Shown here: positions 1-6,113 of the stretch, piece by piece | Layout: every line of letters begins with the position of its first letter | Numbering within the stretch: position 1 is the stretch's first letter | NCBI GenBank assembly: GCA_946480585.1 | Contig: CAMLKQ010000059.1 | Span: forward strand, 1-10,377 | DNA length: 10,377 nucleotides | From: an uncultured Kangiella sp. | Lineage (GTDB): Bacteria; Pseudomonadota; Gammaproteobacteria; Enterobacterales; DSM-103792 | Direction of reading: 5' to 3' | The notes under the pieces: generated by a model | Databases searched by the model: none | Told to the model about the DNA's origin: nothing | What the model saw: only the letters and a program-made list of their open reading frames with translations | Program-made: the position numbers and the translations under genes

Positions 1-51
1 CGGATGCGCTTTGCCAACGCGCTCGACAGCTGGCTTGCGCGTCGGCGTTAA
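1..51 (+). CDS. C-terminal end of an upstream gene (partial)
   Basis: An open frame runs in from the left edge and ends at TAA (49-51). It encodes the tail RMRFANALDSWLARRR. The fragment is too short to name a family. It is treated as coding because the same peptide and stop recur in the next two copies of the 110-bp repeat: 111-161 encodes RVRFANPLDSWLARRR and 221-271 encodes RMRFANALDSWLARRR again. Differences between copies are few. The basic, Trp/Leu-containing end would suit a C-terminal helix. Which copy is the original end cannot be told, because copies may also exist upstream of the window. The alternative is that the whole block is non-coding repeat DNA and the frame is accidental. 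Confidence 0.45.
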   Translation, partial: RMRFANALDSWLARRR

Positions 52-278
52 GCGAAGACGTTGTGGGCATTGACCATCCCGGCGGCCCGACCGCATCGAG
101 CCAGCAAGACCGGGTGCGCTTTGCCAATCCGCTCGACAGCTGGCTTGCGCGACGGCGTTAAGCGAGCGCGTAGCGGGCATTGACCATCCCGGCGGCCCGA
201 CCGCATTCAGCCAGCAAGACCGGATGCGCTTTGCCAATGCGCTTGACAGCTGGCTTGCGCGTCGGCGTTAAGCGAGCG
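1..278. repeat. 110-bp direct tandem repeat, about 2.5 copies
   Basis: The block starting CGGATGCGCTTTGCCAA at 1 recurs at 111 (CGGGTGCGCTTTGCCAA) and at 221, giving an exact 110-bp period. The segment GGGCATTGACCATCCCGGCG, at 65-84 and 175-194, recurs with the same period. Copies differ by scattered substitutions: the GAAGACGTTGT and GAGCGCGTAGC segments, GCATCGAG versus GCATTCAG, and CTCGACAG versus CTTGACAG. Similarity stops after GTTAAGCGAGCG at about 278. Because 110 is not a multiple of 3, successive copies sit in different frames, yet each independently carries the same open segment ending in TAA. No transposase or terminal inverted repeat is visible. The likely origin is slippage or unequal recombination duplicating a gene's 3' end together with its downstream spacer. 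Confidence 0.95.
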
Positions 279-491
279 TGCTCGCGCACCGCCTTCAGGC
301 GGCTCCGTGACGACACCCGATTCGTGTCGACTATGCTTGAGGGCCAGCACCTGTCGCTGCTCTGATGCCCGGCGCGCGGATCGCGCGACGAGGTTTCGCA
401 GCGGGTTGCTGCGCCGAGAAATTGGTTCGAGAGCCTGCATCAAAAACCGGCTTCGCACATCCGTCGTGAAAACCTGCACCGAGAACCTGCA
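279..491. other. Non-coding leader upstream of the GGDEF gene
   Basis: No convincing gene is present between the end of the repeat and 492. Two short hairpins sit directly after the repeat. GCGAGC (272-277) pairs with GCTCGC (280-285). CCGCC (289-293) pairs with GGCGG (298-302) around a TTCA loop. Neither is followed by a T run, so they are at best weak terminators for the upstream gene. No -35/-10 pair close to consensus was found for the downstream gene; TATGCT near 331 is a lone -10-like hexamer. Confidence 0.5.
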
Positions 492-2417
492 ATGCGATGC
501 TGTCTGCTGGGCCTGAGTTTCGCGCTGTGTGCCGGCGCGACGTTTGCAAAGGTGGCTGACAGCGCGAGTCAGCATCAGACCGATGCCACCGCTTATCTGA
601 GCGAAGTCGAAGCCCTGGCCAGCACCGACGCCGTGGCCGCGCTGGCCCGCGTGCAGCACGTGAAAGTGTTGCCGGCCGTGCAGGCGGCACCGGCCGTGTT
701 GGCGGAACTGCAGGCGCTGGAATGCAATCTGGTCATCAACGAACAACCCAAGCAAGCCATCGCGCTGGCCGAGCAGGTCTTGCAAGCACCAGACTTGCCC
801 GCCAGGCCGCGTATCCGGTTGCAGATCTGCCGGGGTCAGGCACTTGATTGGATCGGACAACCCGAGGCCGCGCGAACGGCCTATGAGCAAGCGCTACGTG
901 AAGCGCGTGCGAGCGGCGACGATTTGCTGATTGTCGACGTGTTGATCGCACAGGCCGCGCTGGATGCCTATCAGGGCGCGTATGTCCGTGCGGCTGGCAA
1001 GCTGCGAGAAGCGCAGTTGCTGGTCGACCAAACCCGCGCCGGTTTGCCGCTCGATATTCAGGCCAATGCCGAGTATCCACGCATGCGCGCCTTGCGCGCT
1101 ATCCAGCTCAGCTTGTGGCAGCGCTTTGGCGTGTTGTACATCGGCATGGACGATGGCGACAAAGCCCTGCACTACTTTCGGCAGGTACTGGCAGAGGTGG
1201 AGGCACGAAACGAGGTGCCGGGCCAGATCACGTCGCTCTACAACATGGGGCGGGCGCTGGAAGAGCAGGGCAAACTCGATGAAGCGTGGGCTGTGCAACA
1301 TCGTGCGTACGAGCTGGCGAAAACGGCGGGCGATCACGTCAGTGTTGCCTGGGCGCAACGTTCGCTCGGTGCCATTCGTGTCCAGCAGGAGCGTTACGAT
1401 GAGGCACAGCCTTACATCGACGCGGCGATCCGCGCCTTTACGCAAATTGCCGATGCCGAAATTCTTGCCCAGTTGACGTTTTACCGCGCCCGCATTGCTC
1501 GTCAGCGCGGCGATCTGGCCACTGCCGAGCGTGATCTGCGCACCGCCATTGCGACGTTCCGACAGAATCAGACGCTGCGCTTTCTCGATCGGGCACTGAC
1601 TGAACTGTCTGGCCTGCGTGAACAGGCCGGAGCAACGGCCGAGGCGCTGACATTGCTGCAGGAACGCGACCGCATTCACCGCGCGCTCGACCAGCAGATC
1701 CAGAATCGCGCGGCGGCCCGCTTGCAGGCCGAATTCGACAACCAGGCCCAGCAGCAGGAAAACCAGCGTCTGGCCGAATTGCAGCGCTGGCAGGCGCGGC
1801 AACTGCAGGACGCCGGTCAACTGGCGCGTCAGCAATACCTGATCATTGTGCTGGCCAGTCTGATCGCCGTGTTTGTCGCCTATTTTGCGGTGCGCCAGCT
1901 GCGCGTTGCCCGTCGCATGCGCGCCATGGCATTGACGGACGAACTGACCAAAGTGCCAAATCGGCGCGCTGTCTACCTGCTGGCCGAGGCGCATTGGCGC
2001 GCGGCGATCGAACCGTTTTCGGTGCTGGTTCTCGACATCGATTTTTTCAAACGTATCAATGATCGATTTGGCCACGCGGTGGGTGACAAAGCTCTGCAAC
2101 TGGTGGCGCAGCAATGCCGTGATCAGCTGCGCAAAGGCGACAGCATCGGCCGGATCGGGGGTGAGGAGTTTCTGGTGCTATTGCCGGGGGCAAGTGCCAG
2201 CAAGGCGGTGGAAGTGGCCGAGCGTTTGCGCAAGGCAGTGCTGCAAGCGCCGGCGACGGCCCTCGACCCGGCGTTGAACCTGTCGATCAGCCTCGGCGCG
2301 GCCACACGGCAGCCCGGCGAAACCAGCCTGCAGGGCTTGATCAACCGCGCCGATACCGCGCTGTATCAAGCCAAGGCCGCCGGCCGTAATCAGACGGTGA
2401 CGGCCGATTCGACCTGA
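492..2417 (+). CDS. TPR-containing periplasmic-sensor diguanylate cyclase (GGDEF)
   Basis: The gene encodes a 641-residue inner-membrane protein predicted to make cyclic di-GMP from two GTP. Residues 1 to about 20 form a signal peptide (LLGLSFALCAGATFA). Residues about 60-410 are Ala/Leu-rich helical repeats; the clearest TPR units lie near 248-325, such as LYNMGRALEEQGKLDEA. A Gln-rich coiled coil follows at about 410-446, then one membrane helix at about 449-469 (YLIIVLASLIAVFVAYFAV). The GGDEF domain fills 480-640. It has DELTKVPNRR (from 483), LDIDFFKRIND (from 514) and the active-site loop GGEEF (556-560). RKGD at 547-550 lies exactly five residues before it, matching the RxxD inhibitory I-site. 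The enzyme therefore looks active and product-inhibited. The periplasmic TPR part would sense a ligand or protein partner. ATG 492 is chosen because it puts the signal peptide at the N terminus; the Shine-Dalgarno is weak. No EAL domain is present. Confidence 0.93.
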   Translation: MRCCLLGLSFALCAGATFAKVADSASQHQTDATAYLSEVEALASTDAVAALARVQHVKVLPAVQAAPAVLAELQALECNLVINEQPKQAIALAEQVLQAPDLPARPRIRLQICRGQALDWIGQPEAARTAYEQALREARASGDDLLIVDVLIAQAALDAYQGAYVRAAGKLREAQLLVDQTRAGLPLDIQANAEYPRMRALRAIQLSLWQRFGVLYIGMDDGDKALHYFRQVLAEVEARNEVPGQITSLYNMGRALEEQGKLDEAWAVQHRAYELAKTAGDHVSVAWAQRSLGAIRVQQERYDEAQPYIDAAIRAFTQIADAEILAQLTFYRARIARQRGDLATAERDLRTAIATFRQNQTLRFLDRALTELSGLREQAGATAEALTLLQERDRIHRALDQQIQNRAAARLQAEFDNQAQQQENQRLAELQRWQARQLQDAGQLARQQYLIIVLASLIAVFVAYFAVRQLRVARRMRAMALTDELTKVPNRRAVYLLAEAHWRAAIEPFSVLVLDIDFFKRINDRFGHAVGDKALQLVAQQCRDQLRKGDSIGRIGGEEFLVLLPGASASKAVEVAERLRKAVLQAPATALDPALNLSISLGAATRQPGETSLQGLINRADTALYQAKAAGRNQTVTADST

Positions 2418-2438
2418 CCGGCGTCGCCCGCCGGTTTT
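2417..2438 (+). terminator. Probable weak intrinsic terminator of the GGDEF gene
   Basis: ACCGGCG (2417-2423) and CGCCGGT (2429-2435) form a perfect 7-bp GC-rich stem with a 5-nt loop. It starts on the last base of the stop codon and is followed by TTTT counted from 2435. The T tract is short, so efficiency is uncertain. Confidence 0.55.
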
Positions 2439-2475
2439 CACCACGGCCCCTCTTGTCCGTCAGCGGCGGCAAACC

Positions 2476-2505
2476 TTGGTGGCTGGAGTCGTGCTCTGGA
2501 ATAAT
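2476..2505 (+). promoter_or_regulatory. Candidate sigma-70 promoter for the 2537 gene
   Basis: TTGGTG (2476-2481) and AATAAT (2500-2505) are separated by 18 bp. Transcription would start at about 2512, leaving a leader of about 25 nt before ATG 2537. It is one of the few AT-rich hexamers in this GC-rich stretch, and it lies after the terminator of the previous gene. This is a prediction from pattern only. Confidence 0.45.
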
Positions 2506-2536
2506 GTCAGCCTGTTTTCCGAACCGGATACCGACC

Positions 2537-2938
2537 ATGATTCCCGAAGACCGTTTGCCCGATATGCGCCTTGATACCACCAGCCTGTACAAGGAAGAGG
2601 TCTACACCGACGGCCGGGTCGGCAGCATCCGGGTGATGACGCCGGTCAACACCGACGGCAGTTTCGACATGAACCGGGCGGTGCTCTACACCGGCCAGAC
2701 CCAGTTGATGACGCCGGCGGGCGCGTTGCCGCTGGCGTTTGAAATCGAGGCCGGCACGCTGGCGGAGGCCATCGAGAAATTCGCCGATGCCGCCAAGCAG
2801 TCGCTACAGCAAACCATGGAAGAGTTGCAGGAAATGCGGCGCCAGCAGGCCTCGTCGATTGTTATCCCGGGCCAAGAACCCGGCGGGCTCGGCGGCATGG
2901 GCGGCCTTGGCGGCGGTGGCAAATTCCGGATGCCCTGA
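2537..2938 (+). CDS. Conserved cytoplasmic protein of unknown function with Gly/Met-rich tail
   Basis: The product is 133 residues with no signal peptide or membrane segment. The body begins MIPEDRLPDMRLDTTSLYKE. It continues through a beta-rich part (VYTDGRVGSIRVMTPVNTDG, then QTQLMTPAGALPLAFEIE) into a helix at about 74-106 (LAEAIEKFADAAKQSLQQTM). The last 20 or so residues are a flexible GGLGGMGGLGGGG stretch ending KFRMP. The pattern resembles small uncharacterised proteins found in many gammaproteobacteria, but I cannot assign a function. ATG 2537 is preferred over an in-frame TTG at 2453. The segment the TTG would add is unlike the rest, and it overlaps the candidate promoter. The Shine-Dalgarno is poor. 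The gene converges on the solute-binding gene with 9 bp between stop codons. Confidence 0.85.
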   Translation: MIPEDRLPDMRLDTTSLYKEEVYTDGRVGSIRVMTPVNTDGSFDMNRAVLYTGQTQLMTPAGALPLAFEIEAGTLAEAIEKFADAAKQSLQQTMEELQEMRRQQASSIVIPGQEPGGLGGMGGLGGGGKFRMP

Positions 2939-2953
2939 GCGGCCGGTTCAGGG
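2933..2953. terminator. Hairpin built from the two convergent stop regions
   Basis: CCCTGA (2933-2938), ending in the + strand TGA, pairs perfectly with TCAGGG (2948-2953), which contains the stop of the minus-strand gene. The loop is 9 nt. No T run follows on either strand, so it may act only as a weak bidirectional terminator or as a 3'-end stabiliser. Confidence 0.4.
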
Positions 2954-3766
2954 GGCGGTCGGCGTCAGCAGCAAGTGGTTGATGCCGTAATGGCCGGTCA
3001 GCTGGGCCAATTCTCCGTTGCTACGCAACAGGTCCAGCAGCTGGTCGAAGCGGGCGGCATTGAAGGTTGATTGCCGCCTTACCAGCGCACCATGGCGATA
3101 GGTGGAGTCCAGCTCGTTGGCGATCAGCAGCCGGTCGCGCATGTCTGGCCGCTGCTGGAAGTAGTAGTTCAGATACGATTCCGTGACCATCATCAACTCG
3201 GCCTGACCGTTGGCAACGGCTTGCAGGCCGCGGTCCAGACTCGGTCCGCGCGGGTCGAGCAAGTCGACGCCAAACCGCTGCTTCAAGTGCTCAGGGTCGG
3301 CGTTATAGTTGGCGAACGCATAGTGGTAACCGCGCACGGCGAAGATACGCTTGCCGGTCAGCTCGGCAAAGTAGGACGGATGTCGGTGACTCTGGCTGAC
3401 AAAGACATCGCCATCGCGCAGAAACGGCGTGGTCGGTTCCATCACCGTATTGGCCCAGCCCCAGCGCTGATCCTCGAACAGCATCATGTCGAAGCGGCCG
3501 GCGGCGAAATCCTGGAAACGCCGGTTCGGCGAGGTCAGCACAAAATGGAACCGGAACTCGCTCTGGCTGCGGTTGAGCGCGGCCAGCAAATCCGGTGCAA
3601 GCCCGAATGCGTCACCGTTGGCGGCGACATCGACATAGGGCGGAAACAGGTAACCGCCGACTTTCACCGTGACGGCATCGGCCTGGACGCTACCCGCCAA
3701 CAGGCAACAGCACAACAGCCAGCATCTTGTCCATCCGTTCGACAACCACGACCGCCCGTTGCGCAA
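2948..3766 (-). CDS. Periplasmic solute-binding-protein family 3-like protein
   Basis: The product is 272 residues when started at TTG 3766. That start lies 6 nt behind a perfect AAGGAG, and it gives a clean signal peptide: positive n-region (RNGR...), hydrophobic WLLCCCLLAG, cleavage after SVQA at about 29. The mature protein opens with VKVGGYLFPPYVD (about 34-46) and then GLAPDLLAALN. This is the arrangement at the start of bacterial extracellular solute-binding family 3 domains of amino-acid ABC importers. Further typical segments are GRFDMMLFEDQ, GKRIFAVRGYHYAF and GQAELMMVTESYL. No permease or ATPase gene is adjacent, so it may be an orphan receptor or work with a transporter elsewhere. 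A longer frame starting at ATG 3898 exists, but it would overlap the uup start codon and hide the signal peptide inside the protein. The ligand cannot be deduced. Confidence 0.88.
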   Translation of the reverse strand: MRNGRSWLSNGWTRCWLLCCCLLAGSVQADAVTVKVGGYLFPPYVDVAANGDAFGLAPDLLAALNRSQSEFRFHFVLTSPNRRFQDFAAGRFDMMLFEDQRWGWANTVMEPTTPFLRDGDVFVSQSHRHPSYFAELTGKRIFAVRGYHYAFANYNADPEHLKQRFGVDLLDPRGPSLDRGLQAVANGQAELMMVTESYLNYYFQQRPDMRDRLLIANELDSTYRHGALVRRQSTFNAARFDQLLDLLRSNGELAQLTGHYGINHLLLTPTAP

Positions 3767-3772
3767 CGCCCT

Positions 3773-3778
3773 CTCCTT
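3773..3778 (-). promoter_or_regulatory. Shine-Dalgarno that decides a TTG start
   Basis: On the minus strand AAGGAG lies 6 nt before TTG (3766-3764). It is one of the strongest ribosome-binding sites in the window. It favours the short signal-peptide form over the upstream ATG at 3898. Confidence 0.75.
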
Positions 3779-3855
3779 GTTATGGCCTGCTAACTCGGCT
3801 GCCAAGAGCCTAGTCGGCTTCCGGCAAAAAAGAAATTCGCGCTGCACAAATCCCG

Positions 3856-3861
3856 TACAAT
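3856..3861 (+). promoter_or_regulatory. Candidate -10 element for uup
   Basis: TACAAT at 3856-3861 matches the sigma-70 -10 consensus at five of six positions. It is followed by a GC-rich discriminator (TGCGCCCCG) and lies 35 bp before ATG 3897. No convincing -35 hexamer is seen at 16-18 bp upstream. A GC-rich discriminator is often associated with stringent control, but that is only an inference here. Confidence 0.5.
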
Positions 3862-3896
3862 TGCGCCCCGCTTCCCGCCCGATGTGATACCCCGCC

Positions 3897-5807
3897 ATGC
3901 CGTTGTTGACGCTCCGTGATCTTTCCCTTGCCTACGGCCATGTGCCGCTGCTGGACAAGGTCAATGCCAGCGTTGAAAAAGGCGATCGCATCGCGCTGAT
4001 CGGCCGCAATGGTGAAGGCAAATCGACGTTGCTGCGGGTGCTCACCGGCAACCAGAAAGCCGATGACGGCGAGTACAAACTGCAGGACGGCGTCCGGCTT
4101 GCCAGCCTCGCCCAGGAAGTGCCGCAGGAACTGCGCGGCTCGGTGCTCGATGTCGTGCTGACCGGGGCCGGCGATCTGGCTGAGCTGCTGGTGCGCTACC
4201 ACCACACCGATCCGATGAGTGCGGAATTTTCCCGGCTGCATGAGCGCATTGATGCCAGCAACGGCTGGGCGCTCGAAACCAACGCGCGCCGATTGATCGC
4301 CCGGCTGGAGCTCGATGCCGAACGCGATTTTGCGGCGCTGTCCGGCGGCCTCAAGCGACGCGTGTTGCTGGCACGCGCACTGCTGACCGAGCCGGATATT
4401 CTGTTGCTTGATGAGCCAACCAACCACCTCGACGTGCGCTCGATCGAATGGCTGGAACAGTTCCTGCGCGACTGGAACGGCACGCTGATTTTCATCACCC
4501 ACGATCGTTCGTTCCTGCAGGCGCTGGCGACGCGGATCTGGGAGCTCGACCGCGGCACGCTGCGCGATTTTCCTGGCGACTTTGGCAATTATTTGCGCCG
4601 CAAGCAGGAAATCTTGCACGCCGAAGAAAAAGCCAACGCCGAATTCGACAAGAAGCTTGCCGCCGAAGAAGTCTGGATCCGGCAAGGCATCAAAGCCCGT
4701 CGCACCCGCAACGAAGGCCGGGTGCGAGCACTGAAAGCGTTGCGGGTCGAGCGTGCGGAGCGGCGCGAGCGCAAAGGCAACGTCTCGCTGGCGATTCAGC
4801 AAGCCGACAAGTCCGGCAAGATCGTTATCGAAACGGAAAACCTTTCCTATGGTTACGCGAGTGCTGACGGCGGTTGGCCGGTCAACATTGTCAGCAACCT
4901 GAACCTGCTGATCGAACGCGGCGACAAGATTGCCATACTCGGTGACAACGGTGTCGGCAAAACCACCTTGCTGCGATTGCTGCTCGGCCAGCTCGAACCC
5001 ACCAGCGGCAGTGTGCACATCGGCACCAAACTCGAGATTGCCTATTTCGATCAGCTGCGCAATGCGCTCGACGAAGAAAAAACCGTTATCGACAACGTCG
5101 CCGACGGCGCCGATTTTCTCGAGATCAACGGCGAGCGCCGGCACGTGCTCAGCTATCTGCAGGATTTCCTGTTTCCGCCGGCGCGCTCGCGCTCGCCGGT
5201 CAAGGCGCTCAGCGGGGGCGAGCGCAACCGCCTGCTGCTGGCCAAGCTGTTCACCAAGCCGTGCAACATGCTGGTACTCGATGAGCCAACCAACGATCTT
5301 GATGTCGAAACGCTGGAACTGCTGGAAGAGCTGTTGATCGACTACAAGGGCACGCTGTTGCTCATCAGTCACGACCGCGAGTTTGTCGACAATGTCGCGA
5401 CCTCGGTACTGGCATTTGAAGGTGATGGCGTCGTGCGCGAATACGTCGGCGGCTATCAGGACTGGTTGCGGCAGCGGCCGATTCGCCGCGATGACAGCAA
5501 GGCCGACGCCAAAACGGCGAAAACCGGTGCCGGCAAAGTCGAACCGGTAGTGGCTGCTGCAGCAGCAACGGCGAAGAAAAAGCTCAGCTACAAGGATCAG
5601 CGTGAGCTGGATCTGTTGCCGGGAAAAATCGAACAACTGGAAAGCGAACAACAAGCGTTGCAACAACAGCTGGCCGATCCGGCCCTGTATCGCGAACGCG
5701 CCGCTGAAGCGGCCGCGCTGAGCAGTCGGCTCGCCACGCTCGATGCCGAGTTGCTACAGGCCTATGCCCGCTGGGAAGCGCTCGACGCGCAGGTCAACGG
5801 CGGTTGA
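3897..5807 (+). CDS. uup: ABC-F family ATPase Uup
   Basis: The product is a 636-residue soluble protein with two ABC nucleotide-binding domains in tandem and no membrane segment, as in the ABC-F class. Domain 1 has Walker A GRNGEGKS (36-43), signature LSGGLKRR (148-155) and Walker B ILLLDEPTNHLD (D172, E173). Domain 2 has Walker A GDNGVGKT (349-356), signature LSGGERNR (438-445) and Walker B LVLDEPTNDLD (D462, E463). Between them, about 235-290, lies the charged helical ABC-F linker (KARRTRNEGRVRALKALRVE). From about 565 a C-terminal coiled coil follows an Ala/Lys-rich tether (KKKLSYKDQRELDLLPGKIE). That C-terminal domain and the total length of about 635 separate Uup from EttA, which is shorter. 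Known Uup acts at the ribosome and in E. coli affects transposon precise excision and tolerance of DNA-branch intermediates. Both ATPase sites look intact. The gene appears monocistronic, with no strong Shine-Dalgarno. Confidence 0.95.
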   Translation: MPLLTLRDLSLAYGHVPLLDKVNASVEKGDRIALIGRNGEGKSTLLRVLTGNQKADDGEYKLQDGVRLASLAQEVPQELRGSVLDVVLTGAGDLAELLVRYHHTDPMSAEFSRLHERIDASNGWALETNARRLIARLELDAERDFAALSGGLKRRVLLARALLTEPDILLLDEPTNHLDVRSIEWLEQFLRDWNGTLIFITHDRSFLQALATRIWELDRGTLRDFPGDFGNYLRRKQEILHAEEKANAEFDKKLAAEEVWIRQGIKARRTRNEGRVRALKALRVERAERRERKGNVSLAIQQADKSGKIVIETENLSYGYASADGGWPVNIVSNLNLLIERGDKIAILGDNGVGKTTLLRLLLGQLEPTSGSVHIGTKLEIAYFDQLRNALDEEKTVIDNVADGADFLEINGERRHVLSYLQDFLFPPARSRSPVKALSGGERNRLLLAKLFTKPCNMLVLDEPTNDLDVETLELLEELLIDYKGTLLLISHDREFVDNVATSVLAFEGDGVVREYVGGYQDWLRQRPIRRDDSKADAKTAKTGAGKVEPVVAAAAATAKKKLSYKDQRELDLLPGKIEQLESEQQALQQQLADPALYRERAAEAAALSSRLATLDAELLQAYARWEALDAQVNGG

Positions 5808-5858
5808 TGTCTCGTTCACCTTTGCGAAAGGGTTCCTGAATCGGACATACACGTTTCA

Positions 5859-5932
5859 CCCCGGCACAGGCCGGGGCCCAATCTTGCCTGCTGACATTGG
5901 ATGCCGGCGTTCGCCGGCATGACGGGCGTCAT
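5859..5932. repeat. REP-like paired-palindrome intergenic element
   Basis: The first stem is CCCCGGC (5859-5865) with GCCGGGG (5870-5876), loop ACAG. The second is a perfect 9-bp stem, ATGCCGGCG (5901-5909) with CGCCGGCAT (5912-5920). Overlapping its right arm is a third, mutually exclusive palindrome, ATGACG (5919-5924) with CGTCAT (5927-5932). The form TGGATGCC-GGCGTTCGCC-GGCATGACG has the layout of short palindromic repeats scattered between genes in many proteobacteria, often written with CCCGC/GCGGG arms. Only one copy is visible, so membership of a genome-wide family is inferred. Confidence 0.65.
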
Positions 5933-5955
5933 CTTGATTTCCACCCGCTTTACAC

Positions 5956-6025
5956 GACCGGTTTCACTTGGCTGGTTTGGTTCGGCTGGTTTAGCTCGAC
6001 TGGTTTAGCCCGATTGGTTAAACAT
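5956..6025. repeat. Five degenerate 14-bp tandem repeats
   Basis: Five consecutive 14-bp units can be aligned: GACCGGTTTCACTT (5956), GGCTGGTTTGGTTC (5970), GGCTGGTTTAGCTC (5984), GACTGGTTTAGCCC (5998) and GATTGGTTAAACAT (6012). The approximate consensus is GRCTGGTTTRGYYC. The invariant core is GGTT. The period of 14 is not a multiple of 3, which argues against coding. It could be slippage-born DNA or a binding array; nothing in the sequence decides this. Confidence 0.75.
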
Positions 6026-6039
6026 GGCCGACCTGACAC

Positions 6040-6080
6040 GATCAGGAGCGCCGCAATTGCGGTAGTTGCGGCGCGTGATC
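6040..6080. terminator. Long stem-loop between convergent genes
   Basis: GCGCCGCAA (6048-6056) pairs perfectly with TTGCGGCGC (6066-6074) across a 9-nt loop. Outer arms GATCA (6040-6044) and TGATC (6076-6080) extend it after a small asymmetric bulge. An alternative local palindrome CCGCAA/TTGCGG spans 6051-6062. It lies about 34 bp past the end of the minus-strand beta-propeller gene and may terminate it. No T run follows on either strand, so it is not a classical intrinsic terminator. Confidence 0.5.
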
Positions 6081-6113
6081 ATCAAGGTAGCAATCTTGTG
6101 CGTCGATTTCGCC

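Larger units (their letters stand above)
5808..6113. other. 306-bp convergent intergenic region rich in structured repeats
   Basis: No gene is supported here; a 76-codon frame starting at 5897 runs through repeats and has no family-like features. From left to right the region holds a paired palindrome (5859-5932), five degenerate 14-bp repeats (5956-6025) and a long stem-loop (6040-6080). uup ends on its left and the minus-strand beta-propeller gene ends on its right, so both transcripts run into it. Confidence 0.8.

Noticed and set aside
242..271. Promoter in the third repeat copy (TTGACA at 243-248)
   Set aside because: The -35-like TTGACA arises by one substitution in the repeat. No -10-like hexamer lies 16-18 bp downstream; that stretch is GC-rich and ends in GTTAAG.
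1..278. CRISPR-like array
   Set aside because: The period is 110 bp with nearly the whole unit conserved. There are no short repeats separated by unrelated spacers and no cas genes.
207..890. Long minus-strand frame of 227 codons
   Set aside because: It overlaps the start of the GGDEF gene, is rich in Gln/Arg/His as expected of an antisense shadow, and shows no domain pattern.
894..2114. 406-codon minus-strand frame
   Set aside because: It is antisense to the TPR-GGDEF gene, whose domains are unambiguous. The antisense product is low-complexity and unrecognisable.
3767..3898. N-terminal extension of the solute-binding protein to ATG 3898
   Set aside because: It would place 44 extra residues before the signal peptide and overlap the uup start codon. 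The TTG start has a perfect Shine-Dalgarno.
3810..5666. 618-codon minus-strand frame opposite uup
   Set aside because: Length alone is impressive, but it mirrors the codon bias of uup, whose two ABC domains have all motifs. The antisense product has no family features.
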